Source: Shewanella atlantica (GTDB lineage Bacteria; Pseudomonadota; Gammaproteobacteria; Enterobacterales; Shewanellaceae). Taken from it: 64,000 nucleotides of DNA. The notes beneath the pieces are model-generated. The model was not told where the DNA came from, made no database searches, and saw only the letters and a list, made by a program, of their open reading frames with translations. How positions within the stretch are numbered: position 1 is the stretch's first letter; each line of letters starts with the position of its first letter. Shown piece by piece: positions 53,702-61,242 of this stretch. A program made the translations under genes and the position numbers. The stretch is from NCBI RefSeq assembly GCF_003966265.1, contig NZ_RXNV01000015.1:1-64000 (forward strand), written 5' to 3'.

Positions 53702-54688
53702 CTAATCTTTATACTTAAGCGTACCGTTCTCTTTGATCTCATCGAACCAAAGGTTGTGGTGCTGGCTTGCCCAAGTCTCGTCACAATATCCGGATACCAT
53801 ACACTCCATACCACCTTCAGACATAACCGTTGCCATAAAGATATGGACGATTGAGAAAGCGGTAATAATGATGGCACTGACAGAGTGAAGCACGAGTGCA
53901 ATCAGGCTCAGTGTACGGCTAGGCTCGAACAAGTTCGGGAATAGCAGCAACATGCCGGACGCTGAGATAACCAAGCCAAATACAGCAAAGGCCCAGAACC
54001 AGAGTTTTTCACCGGCGTTAGCAAAACCGGCATCCGGATGCTTACCCTTGAATGGACCGAAGTTGATGTAACCACCAACCACCATCATCCACTTAAGATC
54101 ATACATCTTAGGTAACTGGTTTTTAGCCCAAAGTGTAGTCATCAAGGCCCAACCCAACATGAATGGGATAGCCATGAAGTCATGCACTTGCTTAGCGGCA
54201 TAGACAAATCCTGCCCACAAACCTTCGCCAATGTATGGCTGGAAGAAGAAACGTCCGGCCAACAGAGTGAGACCCGTCAGAATCAATAACAGGCAAGGAA
54301 TAGCACCTAGCCAGTGAATCGACACATCAAACTTAGACCAGCGATAAACCAGCTTGCCTGAGAAACCACCGTGAAGTTTAGAAATACCATTCACTTTGAT
54401 AAACAGGACGAAGATGATGATCATACCGAATAGCGCAGCCGTTAATGCCGGCGCTAGCAGATCACTACGAAGTTCTAAAACACGTAGGTCATAGGTATTG
54501 ATCGGCTGATTGTGGAACTCACCATGAGAGGTAGTTACACCTGTGGCACCCGCCTTTAACTGAGACCAAATTTGGCCGTCTGTTGCGACAGGCTGCTCAG
54601 CTCCTTGTGAAGAGCCAGCTTGAGCTAGGCCAATAGCACTAAACATCAGCACTAAAGTTAAGCCAATCTGCTTGAACCAATTGTTCAT
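53702..54688 (-). CDS. fdhC: Formate dehydrogenase cytochrome b subunit, copy 1
   Basis: 328 residues. It has a signal peptide (about 1-24), a periplasmic N-terminal stretch of some 50 residues, and four or five membrane helices. Haem-binding His residues are in VSIHWLGAIPCLLLI, KQVHDFMAIPFMLGW and HSVSAIIITAFSIVHIFMA. The ending HHNLWFDEIKENGTLKYKD is shared with copy 2. It transfers electrons from FdhB to quinone, and is the third gene after fdhA and fdhB. Confidence 0.93.
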   Translation of the reverse strand: MNNWFKQIGLTLVLMFSAIGLAQAGSSQGAEQPVATDGQIWSQLKAGATGVTTSHGEFHNQPINTYDLRVLELRSDLLAPALTAALFGMIIIFVLFIKVNGISKLHGGFSGKLVYRWSKFDVSIHWLGAIPCLLLILTGLTLLAGRFFFQPYIGEGLWAGFVYAAKQVHDFMAIPFMLGWALMTTLWAKNQLPKMYDLKWMMVVGGYINFGPFKGKHPDAGFANAGEKLWFWAFAVFGLVISASGMLLLFPNLFEPSRTLSLIALVLHSVSAIIITAFSIVHIFMATVMSEGGMECMVSGYCDETWASQHHNLWFDEIKENGTLKYKD

Positions 54689-54755
54689 ATTACATCCTTA
54701 TCTTCCACACCATGTCACCATGGCGTGGATTTTTGGGCTGAATACAGACTAGGGA

Positions 54756-55325
54756 TTAACCCCAGATTGCATTTTTAGAGCCACGGTATGCAACACGCTC
54801 ACGGTAGATTGACGAGATAATCTCAGCATCACCCGCAAGTAACGACTTAGTCGCACATAACTCAGCACACATTGGAAGTTTACCTTCAGCGATACGGTTT
54901 GAACCGTACTTCTGACGCTCTGCATCTGAATGGTTCTCTTCAGGACCACCGGCACAGAAAGTACACTTATCCATCTTGCCACGGCTACCAAAAGCACCCT
55001 TTTTAGGGAACTGAGGCGCGCCGAATGGGCAAGCGTATAAACAGTAACCACAACCGATACAGGTATCTTTGTTGTGTAGCGTTAAACCATCTTCAGTCTT
55101 GTAGAAGCAGTTCGCAGGACATACTGCCTGACAAGGTGCATCGGTACAGTGCATACAAGCCACTGAGATAGATGCTTCACCAGGTTGACCATCATTGATA
55201 GTCACTACGCGGCGACGTTGAATGCCCCATTCCAGAGCAGAGTCGTTTTCGTTCTTACAAGCGGTGACACAACCATTACACTCGATGCAGCGCTTGGTAT
55301 CACACAAAAATTTCATTGTAGCCAT
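54756..55325 (-). CDS. fdhB: Formate dehydrogenase iron-sulfur subunit, copy 1
   Basis: 189 residues with four [4Fe-4S] cluster sites: CIECNGCVTACK near residue 13, CMHCTDAPCQAVCPANC, CIGCGYCLYACPFGAP and the CTFCAGG/CAELC pair. It carries electrons from FdhA to FdhC on the periplasmic side. It is nearly identical to copy 2 in the region checked by eye, but lacks copy 2's seven-residue C-terminal addition. Confidence 0.95.
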   Translation of the reverse strand: MATMKFLCDTKRCIECNGCVTACKNENDSALEWGIQRRRVVTINDGQPGEASISVACMHCTDAPCQAVCPANCFYKTEDGLTLHNKDTCIGCGYCLYACPFGAPQFPKKGAFGSRGKMDKCTFCAGGPEENHSDAERQKYGSNRIAEGKLPMCAELCATKSLLAGDAEIISSIYRERVAYRGSKNAIWG

Positions 55326-55353
55326 AACGGCATTTCTCCTAGCTTATCTGCAC

Positions 55354-58209
55354 TTACGCTTTTTCAATCTGACAAAGCGACGACTTGGTTTCCTGCATCT
55401 GAGTCACAGGGTCATAACCATAAGTCAATGCAGTGTTCGCTGACTCACCAATAACATAAGGAACCGTACCTTCAGGGTAGTTTGGTGCAAGGCTCTCGCC
55501 GTGCATCTCACCCGCGAAGTGATATGGCATCCAAGTTACACCAGGCTTAACACGCGGTGTCACCATAGCTTTAATCTTGATTCGGCCACCTTCTGCACCT
55601 TCCAACCACACGGTGTCACCATCGCGGATCCCGCGATCGGCAGCATCAGCAGGGCTTATCTCAACAAACATCTCTTGTTGAAGCTCTGCAAGCCATGGGT
55701 TACAACGAGATTCTTCACCACCACCTTCATACTCAACCAGACGACCAGAGGTCAATGCCAGCGGGTACTGACCTGTCATGTCTTTCTCTTGGATTGACTT
55801 GTACAGAGTCGGCAGACGATGAACTTGCATGTCATCATAAGTTGGGTATTTAGCAACAAGATCACGACGTGGCGTATATAACGGCTCACGGTGAACAGGC
55901 ACTTGATCCGGGAAGGTCCAAACGATACAACGCGCCTTAGCGTTACCATAAGGAATACAACCGTGCTTCATAGCGACACGCTGGATACCACCGGAAAGGT
56001 CGGTCTTCCAGTTTTTGCCTTCAGCTTCAGCCTTCTCAGTCGCTGTCAGGTCATCCCACCAGCCAAGTTGCTTAAGCATCTCTGCGGTGAATTCCGGGTA
56101 ACCATCTTGGATTTCAGCGCCTTTAGAGAAGCTACCTTCGGCCAGTAAGTTCTTACCCTTGTATTCCACACCATAACGGGCACGGAAGTTACCACCACCC
56201 TCAAGTACATGCTTGTGCGTGTTATAAAGGATCTGAGTACCAGGATGCTTCTGCTCCGGAGTACCCCAACAAGGCCAAGGTAGACCGTAAGTATCGCCCT
56301 TAGCAGGACCACCTTCGGCTTCAAGAGTCTTATTGCTGAACGTACCCCAGTTTTGGGTGTGCATCTTCAGACGCTCAGGGCTTTGACCCGACATACCGAT
56401 AGTCCACATACCGCGGTTAATCTCGCGAGTGATATCTTCGATAACCAGAACGTCATTAGCATCTTTAGCGATACGCTTAGTGTATTCGTCGGCGAAACCA
56501 AGCTTCTGAGACAGACGGTACATGATCTCAAGGTCAGTCTTAGACTCGAACAATGGTTCGATAACCTTTTCACGCCACTGTTGGCTACGGCCAGAGTTAG
56601 ATACTGAACCTTCAGTTTCGAACTGAGTTGCCGCAGGAAGCAGGTAAACACCATTTTGGCGACGGTGCATAACACCCGCCATAGTTGGGAATGGATCCAC
56701 AACCACTACAGTATCCATCTTATCCAGTGCATCACGAACTTCACGCTGACGGGTTTCGGTGTTAACCGATTGTCCCCAGAAGAATGCCATGCGAACACGG
56801 TCTTTCTGAGCTAGTTTCTCAGGCGTTTCTAACACACCATCATGCCAACGAGAACAAGGAATACCAGGCGTGTTCATTGGAATACGGCCTAGGTATGAGT
56901 TTTGGTCGAAGCGACCCTTAACCCAATCAAACTCCAGATCCCATACATGAGACCAGTGCTTCCAAGAGCCGGTCTTAAGACCGTAGTAGCCAGGTAGCGT
57001 ATCGAATAGCAGACCTAAGTCGGTCGCACCCTGTACGTTATCGTGACCACGGAAGATGTTAGTACCACCACCTTTAACGCCCATGTTACCCAGCGCAAGC
57101 TGAAGGATACAGTAAGCACGAGTGTTAGCATTACCTACGTGATGCTGAGTACCACCCATACACCAAACTACGGTGCCGGGACGGTTTTCAGCCATAAGCT
57201 TAGCGGCTTGGTAAACCTGCTCTTCGCTTACGCCGGTAATATGCTCAACTTCTTTAGGTGGGAACTTCTTCGCCTCTTCGCGAATAGTTTCCATCTCGAA
57301 CACACGCTCTTGGATAAATGTCTTATCTTCCCAGCCGTTCTCAAAGATGTGCCAAAGCATACCGTAGATGAATGGGATATCAGTACCTGGGCGTAATGCA
57401 CAGTGCAGATCAGAGTGAGCGGCAGTACGTGAGAAACGAGGGTCGACAACGATAACTTTAGCGTTGTTCTTCTCTTTCGCTAGCAAGATATGCTGCATTG
57501 CAACAGGATGCGCTTCGGCCGGGTTTGCCCCGATGAAGAAGATTGCATTAGCATTCTGAATATCGTTGAAAGAGTTGGTTTGCGCACCGTAGCCCCAAGT
57601 GTTAGCAACACCGGCTACCGTGGTAGAGTGACAGATACGTGCTGAGTGGTCGACGTTGTTCGTGCCCCACATAGCCGCAAATTTACGATACATGTAGCAG
57701 CCTTCGTTCGAGAACTTAGCGCTACCCATAAAGTAAAGTGAATCAGGACCTGACTCTTTACGGATATCCAGCATCTGGTCGCCGACTTCGTTGAAAGCCT
57801 GTTCCCAAGATAGTTTCTTCCACTTGCCATCGACAAGTTTCATTGGATACTTAAGACGTTTCTCACCGTGACCGTGTTCACGCAGTGCAGCACCTTTCGC
57901 ACAGTGTCCACCGCTGTTGAATGGGTGATCGAATGCTGGCTCCTGACCGGTCCAAACACCATTTTGTACTTCGGCATATAGACCACAACCTACCGCACAA
58001 GCACTACAAACGGTACGCTTGATCTCGATTGGCGCATTGTGTGGGATATCTTTGGCTTCAGCACGACGCATCATGCCTGTACCCAAAAGTGAAGCTGCTG
58101 CGATACCACCGGTAGTGATACCTGCATGCTTCATAAACTGACGACGGCTGATCCCTAAAGACTTCTTCTCAACTTTAGGTGCCGCGTTGGATTTGCGAGT
58201 TAATTGCAT
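55354..58209 (-). CDS. fdhA: Formate dehydrogenase catalytic subunit, copy 1
   Basis: 951 residues with a Tat signal (SRRQFM at 21-26). The [4Fe-4S] cluster ligands are Cys68, Cys71, Cys75 and Cys103. The active-site ligand of molybdenum is Cys193 in ARICHSTT, encoded by TGT, so it is not a selenoprotein. The rest is the bis-MGD fold of the DMSO-reductase family. It oxidises formate to CO2 in the periplasm. It is the second gene of the Tat-leader-fdhA-fdhB-fdhC unit. Confidence 0.97.
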   Translation of the reverse strand: MQLTRKSNAAPKVEKKSLGISRRQFMKHAGITTGGIAAASLLGTGMMRRAEAKDIPHNAPIEIKRTVCSACAVGCGLYAEVQNGVWTGQEPAFDHPFNSGGHCAKGAALREHGHGEKRLKYPMKLVDGKWKKLSWEQAFNEVGDQMLDIRKESGPDSLYFMGSAKFSNEGCYMYRKFAAMWGTNNVDHSARICHSTTVAGVANTWGYGAQTNSFNDIQNANAIFFIGANPAEAHPVAMQHILLAKEKNNAKVIVVDPRFSRTAAHSDLHCALRPGTDIPFIYGMLWHIFENGWEDKTFIQERVFEMETIREEAKKFPPKEVEHITGVSEEQVYQAAKLMAENRPGTVVWCMGGTQHHVGNANTRAYCILQLALGNMGVKGGGTNIFRGHDNVQGATDLGLLFDTLPGYYGLKTGSWKHWSHVWDLEFDWVKGRFDQNSYLGRIPMNTPGIPCSRWHDGVLETPEKLAQKDRVRMAFFWGQSVNTETRQREVRDALDKMDTVVVVDPFPTMAGVMHRRQNGVYLLPAATQFETEGSVSNSGRSQQWREKVIEPLFESKTDLEIMYRLSQKLGFADEYTKRIAKDANDVLVIEDITREINRGMWTIGMSGQSPERLKMHTQNWGTFSNKTLEAEGGPAKGDTYGLPWPCWGTPEQKHPGTQILYNTHKHVLEGGGNFRARYGVEYKGKNLLAEGSFSKGAEIQDGYPEFTAEMLKQLGWWDDLTATEKAEAEGKNWKTDLSGGIQRVAMKHGCIPYGNAKARCIVWTFPDQVPVHREPLYTPRRDLVAKYPTYDDMQVHRLPTLYKSIQEKDMTGQYPLALTSGRLVEYEGGGEESRCNPWLAELQQEMFVEISPADAADRGIRDGDTVWLEGAEGGRIKIKAMVTPRVKPGVTWMPYHFAGEMHGESLAPNYPEGTVPYVIGESANTALTYGYDPVTQMQETKSSLCQIEKA

Positions 58210-58227
58210 CGCTCGATTTCTCCTAAA

Positions 58228-58425
58228 TTAGCTACGCAAGCTATTGTAATAACTGCGGATATGAGCAGTTTCATGGTAGCCATCAGCACTCTTAGTGCTT
58301 ACATTGCTTTCTGTTGCTTGAGCGGCACTGATACCTGTAGCAGCAAGGGCGACGCTCGCCGTACCGCCTACAGTTAGTGCTTTCAGCAAAGATCTGCGAT
58401 TCAGATCAGGCTGTTGCTTCTTCAT
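58228..58425 (-). CDS. Small Tat-signal protein of the formate dehydrogenase region
   Basis: The ATG at 58425 with CGGAG upstream gives 65 residues. The Tat motif NRRSLLKAL is followed by a hydrophobic stretch (VGGTASVALAATGISAAQA), and only about 30 residues remain after it. It matches the family described as formate dehydrogenase region Tat target. The function is unknown; it lies 18 bases before fdhA. Confidence 0.88.
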   Translation of the reverse strand: MKKQQPDLNRRSLLKALTVGGTASVALAATGISAAQATESNVSTKSADGYHETAHIRSYYNSLRS

Positions 58426-58966
58426 TATGACTCCGGGTATCAAAGGGGAACTCCCCTATTTGTTATATTTTGATGCATTTGACTGAGCTGGACAAAATAG
58501 ACAAGTCCCCCTTAAGTTAATAAAAAGTAACAACCTCTTAAGGAATCTTGTTTATGTTGAGCAACCAGCAAAACACGGGTGCAATATAAAACAAAAAATG
58601 AAGAGAAAAACTTGATCTGACTCCTATTAGATATATCAAAGAACCTAAAACCGACCCAAAGTGTTAACTCAATCATGCTTTGGAAATCTGTTCATTTCTC
58701 CTGCATAAGTTCTCAATAGAAACCAAACCAAACTTGTTACAAGGCTGTACACCAACATGTTAATACTTAAGAATAAAAATAATTAAAAATGGTTTTCAAC
58801 ATCTGAATTTTTGAAGCGTTAAAGTGATACGTTTTGACTAAAAAGTCAGCACGATAAAATGCAGATTTGAAGGTTAAATGGAGAAGTAAAAAGCTGTAAA
58901 TTTTAAGTTAGAGACAGAGCAGAGAAAGGTGCGAGGTGCGAGGTGCCAGCAGAATAACGAGCAAGA
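58426..58966. other. Intergenic region upstream of fdh operon 1
   Basis: About 540 bases. It includes a short inverted repeat AGGGGA-TCCCCT at 58444-58457 and an imperfect heptamer repeat (AGGTGCG, two copies, then AGGTGCC) at 58927-58947. No CRP or FNR site of good quality was found. A promoter for the fdh operon is expected here. Confidence 0.45.
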
Positions 58967-58989
58967 TTCGCGGCTAAAGCCGCTCCTAC
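58967..58989. repeat. REP-like palindrome, copy 2
   Basis: Identical to the 23-base copy at 53562. It lies downstream of the fdhC remnant and the first of the two copied terminators. Together the two copies bracket fdh operon 1. Confidence 0.75.
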
Positions 58990-59123
58990 ACGGAGAATGT
59001 CCCGCACCAACTATCAGACACAAATCCCTTCCTTCTACCTCCATGTAGATCAGGGATAATTATATCCATATACAAATACCACAGTTTTCCATCCATGGAC
59101 GGTGGCATAAGTGTTCCAGACAC

Positions 59124-59158
59124 AAAAACGCCCCGGCTTATTCGACCGAGGCGTTTTT
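59124..59158 (-). terminator. Terminator in block A
   Basis: Stem AAAAACGCCcCGG against CCGaGGCGTTTTT, with one mismatch. It follows the fdhC remnant and is probably idle for gene expression except for read-through. Confidence 0.7.
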
Positions 59159-59184
59159 ACTTATGACTTACAGCTTAAGACTTA

Positions 59185-59212
59185 TAGCTCGTAGCTCGTA
59201 GCTCGTAGCTCG
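59185..59212. repeat. Heptamer repeat TAGCTCG, four copies
   Basis: Four perfect units in block A. The equivalent in block B has three, a difference consistent with strand slippage. Confidence 0.9.
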
Positions 59213-59222
59213 AAACTAAAAG

Positions 59223-59311
59223 CTAGTCTTTGTATTCCAAAGTACCGTTAGCCTTAATCTCATCATACCAAAGGTTATGGTGTCTGCTTCTGTCAAGAGT
59301 GCCCAGTTCTC
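59223..59311 (-). pseudogene. Remnant of the fdhC 3' end
   Basis: The end of an fdhC gene: translation gives HHNLWYDEIKANGTLEYKD and a stop codon, identical to copy 2. Upstream, GAGAACTGGGC matches the functional gene, but 18 bases stand where 7 are expected, so the frame is broken, and then the match ends. There is no start codon or coding potential. It is the duplicated tail of the neighbouring fdhC. Confidence 0.85.
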
Positions 59312-59464
59312 AATGATGCGTGAGCATCAAGCACCAGCGGCCAGACACGAATCCTTTCCTTCTACCTCCATGTAGATCAGGGATAACTCTCCTCGATAAG
59401 AGTATCTGACCTCCAGGGATGGAGGAAATGCCAATAAATATCGGGAATATTTATGGCCATATAC

Positions 59465-59500
59465 AAAAATGCCTCAACTGAAACCAGACGAGGCATTTTT
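59465..59500 (-). terminator. Terminator of fdh operon 2
   Basis: A perfect 11-bp stem AAAAATGCCTC/GAGGCATTTTT, about 55 bases after the fdhC copy 2 stop. Confidence 0.87.
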
Positions 59501-59525
59501 CTTATGACTTACAGCTTAAGACTTA

Positions 59526-59546
59526 TAGCTCGTAGCTCGTAGCTCG
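59526..59546. repeat. Heptamer repeat TAGCTCG, three copies
   Basis: Three perfect units between the fdhC copy 2 stop codon and its terminator, counterpart of the four-copy array. Confidence 0.9.
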
Positions 59547-59556
59547 AAACTAATAA

Positions 59557-60570
59557 CTAATCTTTGTATTCCAAAGTACCGTTAGCCTTAATCTCATCAT
59601 ACCAAAGGTTATGGTGTTGCACGGCCCAGTTCTCATCACAGTAACCAGACTTCATACACTCCATGCCACCTTCACTCAATACTGTCGCCATCCAGATATG
59701 TACGATAGTAAATGCGATAATGATGATCGCGCTGATAGCGTGTATCAGTAGTGCCGCAAAAGATGCTTCACGTGGAAGCTCTAAGCCAGGCAAAACTAAC
59801 ATCATGCCTGAAACACTGATGAACAGCCCGAACAGGGTAAGTGTCCAGAACCACATCTTCTCACCGGCATTAGCAAAACCACTATCAGGATGCTTACCCT
59901 TGAATGGACCGAAGTTGATGTAACCACCAACCACCAGGAACCACTTCAGGTCATACATCTTAAATGTTTGCAGAGGCATCCATTTAACGACACATAAGAT
60001 CCACGATACGATAAACACCGGGCCCACGTAATCATGGATAAACTTACTGGCGTTAATCAGTCCGGCCCACATTCCTTCACCCACATAGGGTTGCAGAATA
60101 TGTTTACCCAGCATGATGTTGATACCGGTGAATATTAGTCCCAGACAAGAGATAGCTAATACCCAGTGGATCCACAAGTCAGCCTTAGACCAACGTAATA
60201 CCATTTTGCCTGAATAGCCCTTACTTAATTTAGAAGGACCATTAACAAAATAGAAGACAACGAAAGCACCAAATACACCCAATACCGCCAAACCCATTGC
60301 AGGAGTGAGGTATTGATTTTTTATCTCAGTTGCCTCAATCGCCGATACGTTTATCAGAACGCCACTTTCAACGCCCTTCTTGGTGGTATAGCCAGAATCA
60401 CCAGACTGCACAGCGCGCCATAGATCGGCATCGCTAGTGTTGGCCATCTGTTGGCTGGTTTGATCATCGACAGCAAGCGCCGATGTGCTCAAACCTAACC
60501 CCATAGTTAAAACAAAAGGTAAAACCAGCAAAGCAAACAGGCCACGCAGTGATTTTAATAACATAGTCAC
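59557..60570 (-). CDS. fdhC: Formate dehydrogenase cytochrome b subunit, copy 2
   Basis: 337 residues with a signal peptide (about 1-33) and the same membrane plan as copy 1. His residues for haem are in LWIHWVLAISCLGLI, KFIHDYVGPVFIVSW and HAISAIIIIAFTIVHIWMA. The shared segments GGYINFGPFKGKHPDSGFANAGEK and the C-terminal end show the relation to copy 1, while N-terminal halves differ. It is the last gene of the second operon. Confidence 0.93.
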   Translation of the reverse strand: MTMLLKSLRGLFALLVLPFVLTMGLGLSTSALAVDDQTSQQMANTSDADLWRAVQSGDSGYTTKKGVESGVLINVSAIEATEIKNQYLTPAMGLAVLGVFGAFVVFYFVNGPSKLSKGYSGKMVLRWSKADLWIHWVLAISCLGLIFTGINIMLGKHILQPYVGEGMWAGLINASKFIHDYVGPVFIVSWILCVVKWMPLQTFKMYDLKWFLVVGGYINFGPFKGKHPDSGFANAGEKMWFWTLTLFGLFISVSGMMLVLPGLELPREASFAALLIHAISAIIIIAFTIVHIWMATVLSEGGMECMKSGYCDENWAVQHHNLWYDEIKANGTLEYKD

Positions 60571-60624
60571 TCCTTTATCGGACTAGTAACAGGGCCATGA
60601 ACTGAGTTCACGGCCCTATTTGTC

Positions 60625-61215
60625 CTACGCGCCAGTCTTAGGGGTGTAACCCCATATCGCATTTGGATTGCCACGTGCGACAATACGCTCACGATAGATG
60701 CTAGAAACGATATCTGCATCACCCGCTAACAGCGACTTAGTTGCACACAGTTCAGCACACATAGGCAACTTACCTTCAGCCAGACGGTTTGAACCGTACT
60801 TCTGACGTTCAGCATCTGAATGAGTCTCTTCCGGGCCACCGGCACAGAAAGTACACTTATCCATCTTGCCACGGCTACCAAAAGCACCCTTCTTAGGGAA
60901 CTGAGGCGCACCGAATGGGCAGGCGTAGAGACAGTAACCACAACCGATACACGTATCTTTGTTGTGTAGCGTTAATCCGTCTTCAGTCTTGTAGAAACAG
61001 TTTGCTGGGCAAACCGCCTGACAAGGTGCATCGGTACAGTGCATACATGCCACTGATAGAGATGCTTCACCTGGCTCACCATCGTTAATTGTTACTACGC
61101 GGCGACGTTGAATACCCCACTCGAGAGCGGAATCGTTTTCGTTCTTACAAGCAGTGACACAACCGTTACACTCGATGCAGCGTTTGGTGTCACACAGAAA
61201 TTTCATGACTGCCAT
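60625..61215 (-). CDS. fdhB: Formate dehydrogenase iron-sulfur subunit, copy 2
   Basis: 196 residues, differing from copy 1 at few positions and with a short extra tail (YTPKTGA). All cluster-binding cysteines are kept (CIECNGCVTACK and so on). It lies between fdhA copy 2 and fdhC copy 2. Confidence 0.95.
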   Translation of the reverse strand: MAVMKFLCDTKRCIECNGCVTACKNENDSALEWGIQRRRVVTINDGEPGEASLSVACMHCTDAPCQAVCPANCFYKTEDGLTLHNKDTCIGCGYCLYACPFGAPQFPKKGAFGSRGKMDKCTFCAGGPEETHSDAERQKYGSNRLAEGKLPMCAELCATKSLLAGDADIVSSIYRERIVARGNPNAIWGYTPKTGA

Positions 61216-61242
61216 AATGGCTTATCTCCTCATCAAGTTCAG

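Larger units (their letters stand above)
59004..59650. repeat. Two imperfect copies of a roughly 310-330-bp block
   Basis: Block A (about 59004-59311) and block B (from about 59330 into the fdhC gene) share, in order, GCACCA, a CAGACAC-type start, CTTCTACCTCCATGTAGATC, a terminator, a TTATGACTTACAGCTTAAG stretch, TAGCTCG heptamers and the 3' end of fdhC. The offset between copies is about 327-334 bases. Block A therefore looks like a tandem duplication of the fdhC tail and its downstream region. Confidence 0.8.

Noticed and set aside
54749..55051. 100-codon minus-strand frame in fdhB and similar frames in fdhA
   Set aside because: Out-of-frame shadows of long, well-supported genes.
58600..58650. 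Possible FNR-type site (TTGATATATCTA)
   Set aside because: Only one half matches the TTGAT-N4-ATCAA consensus.
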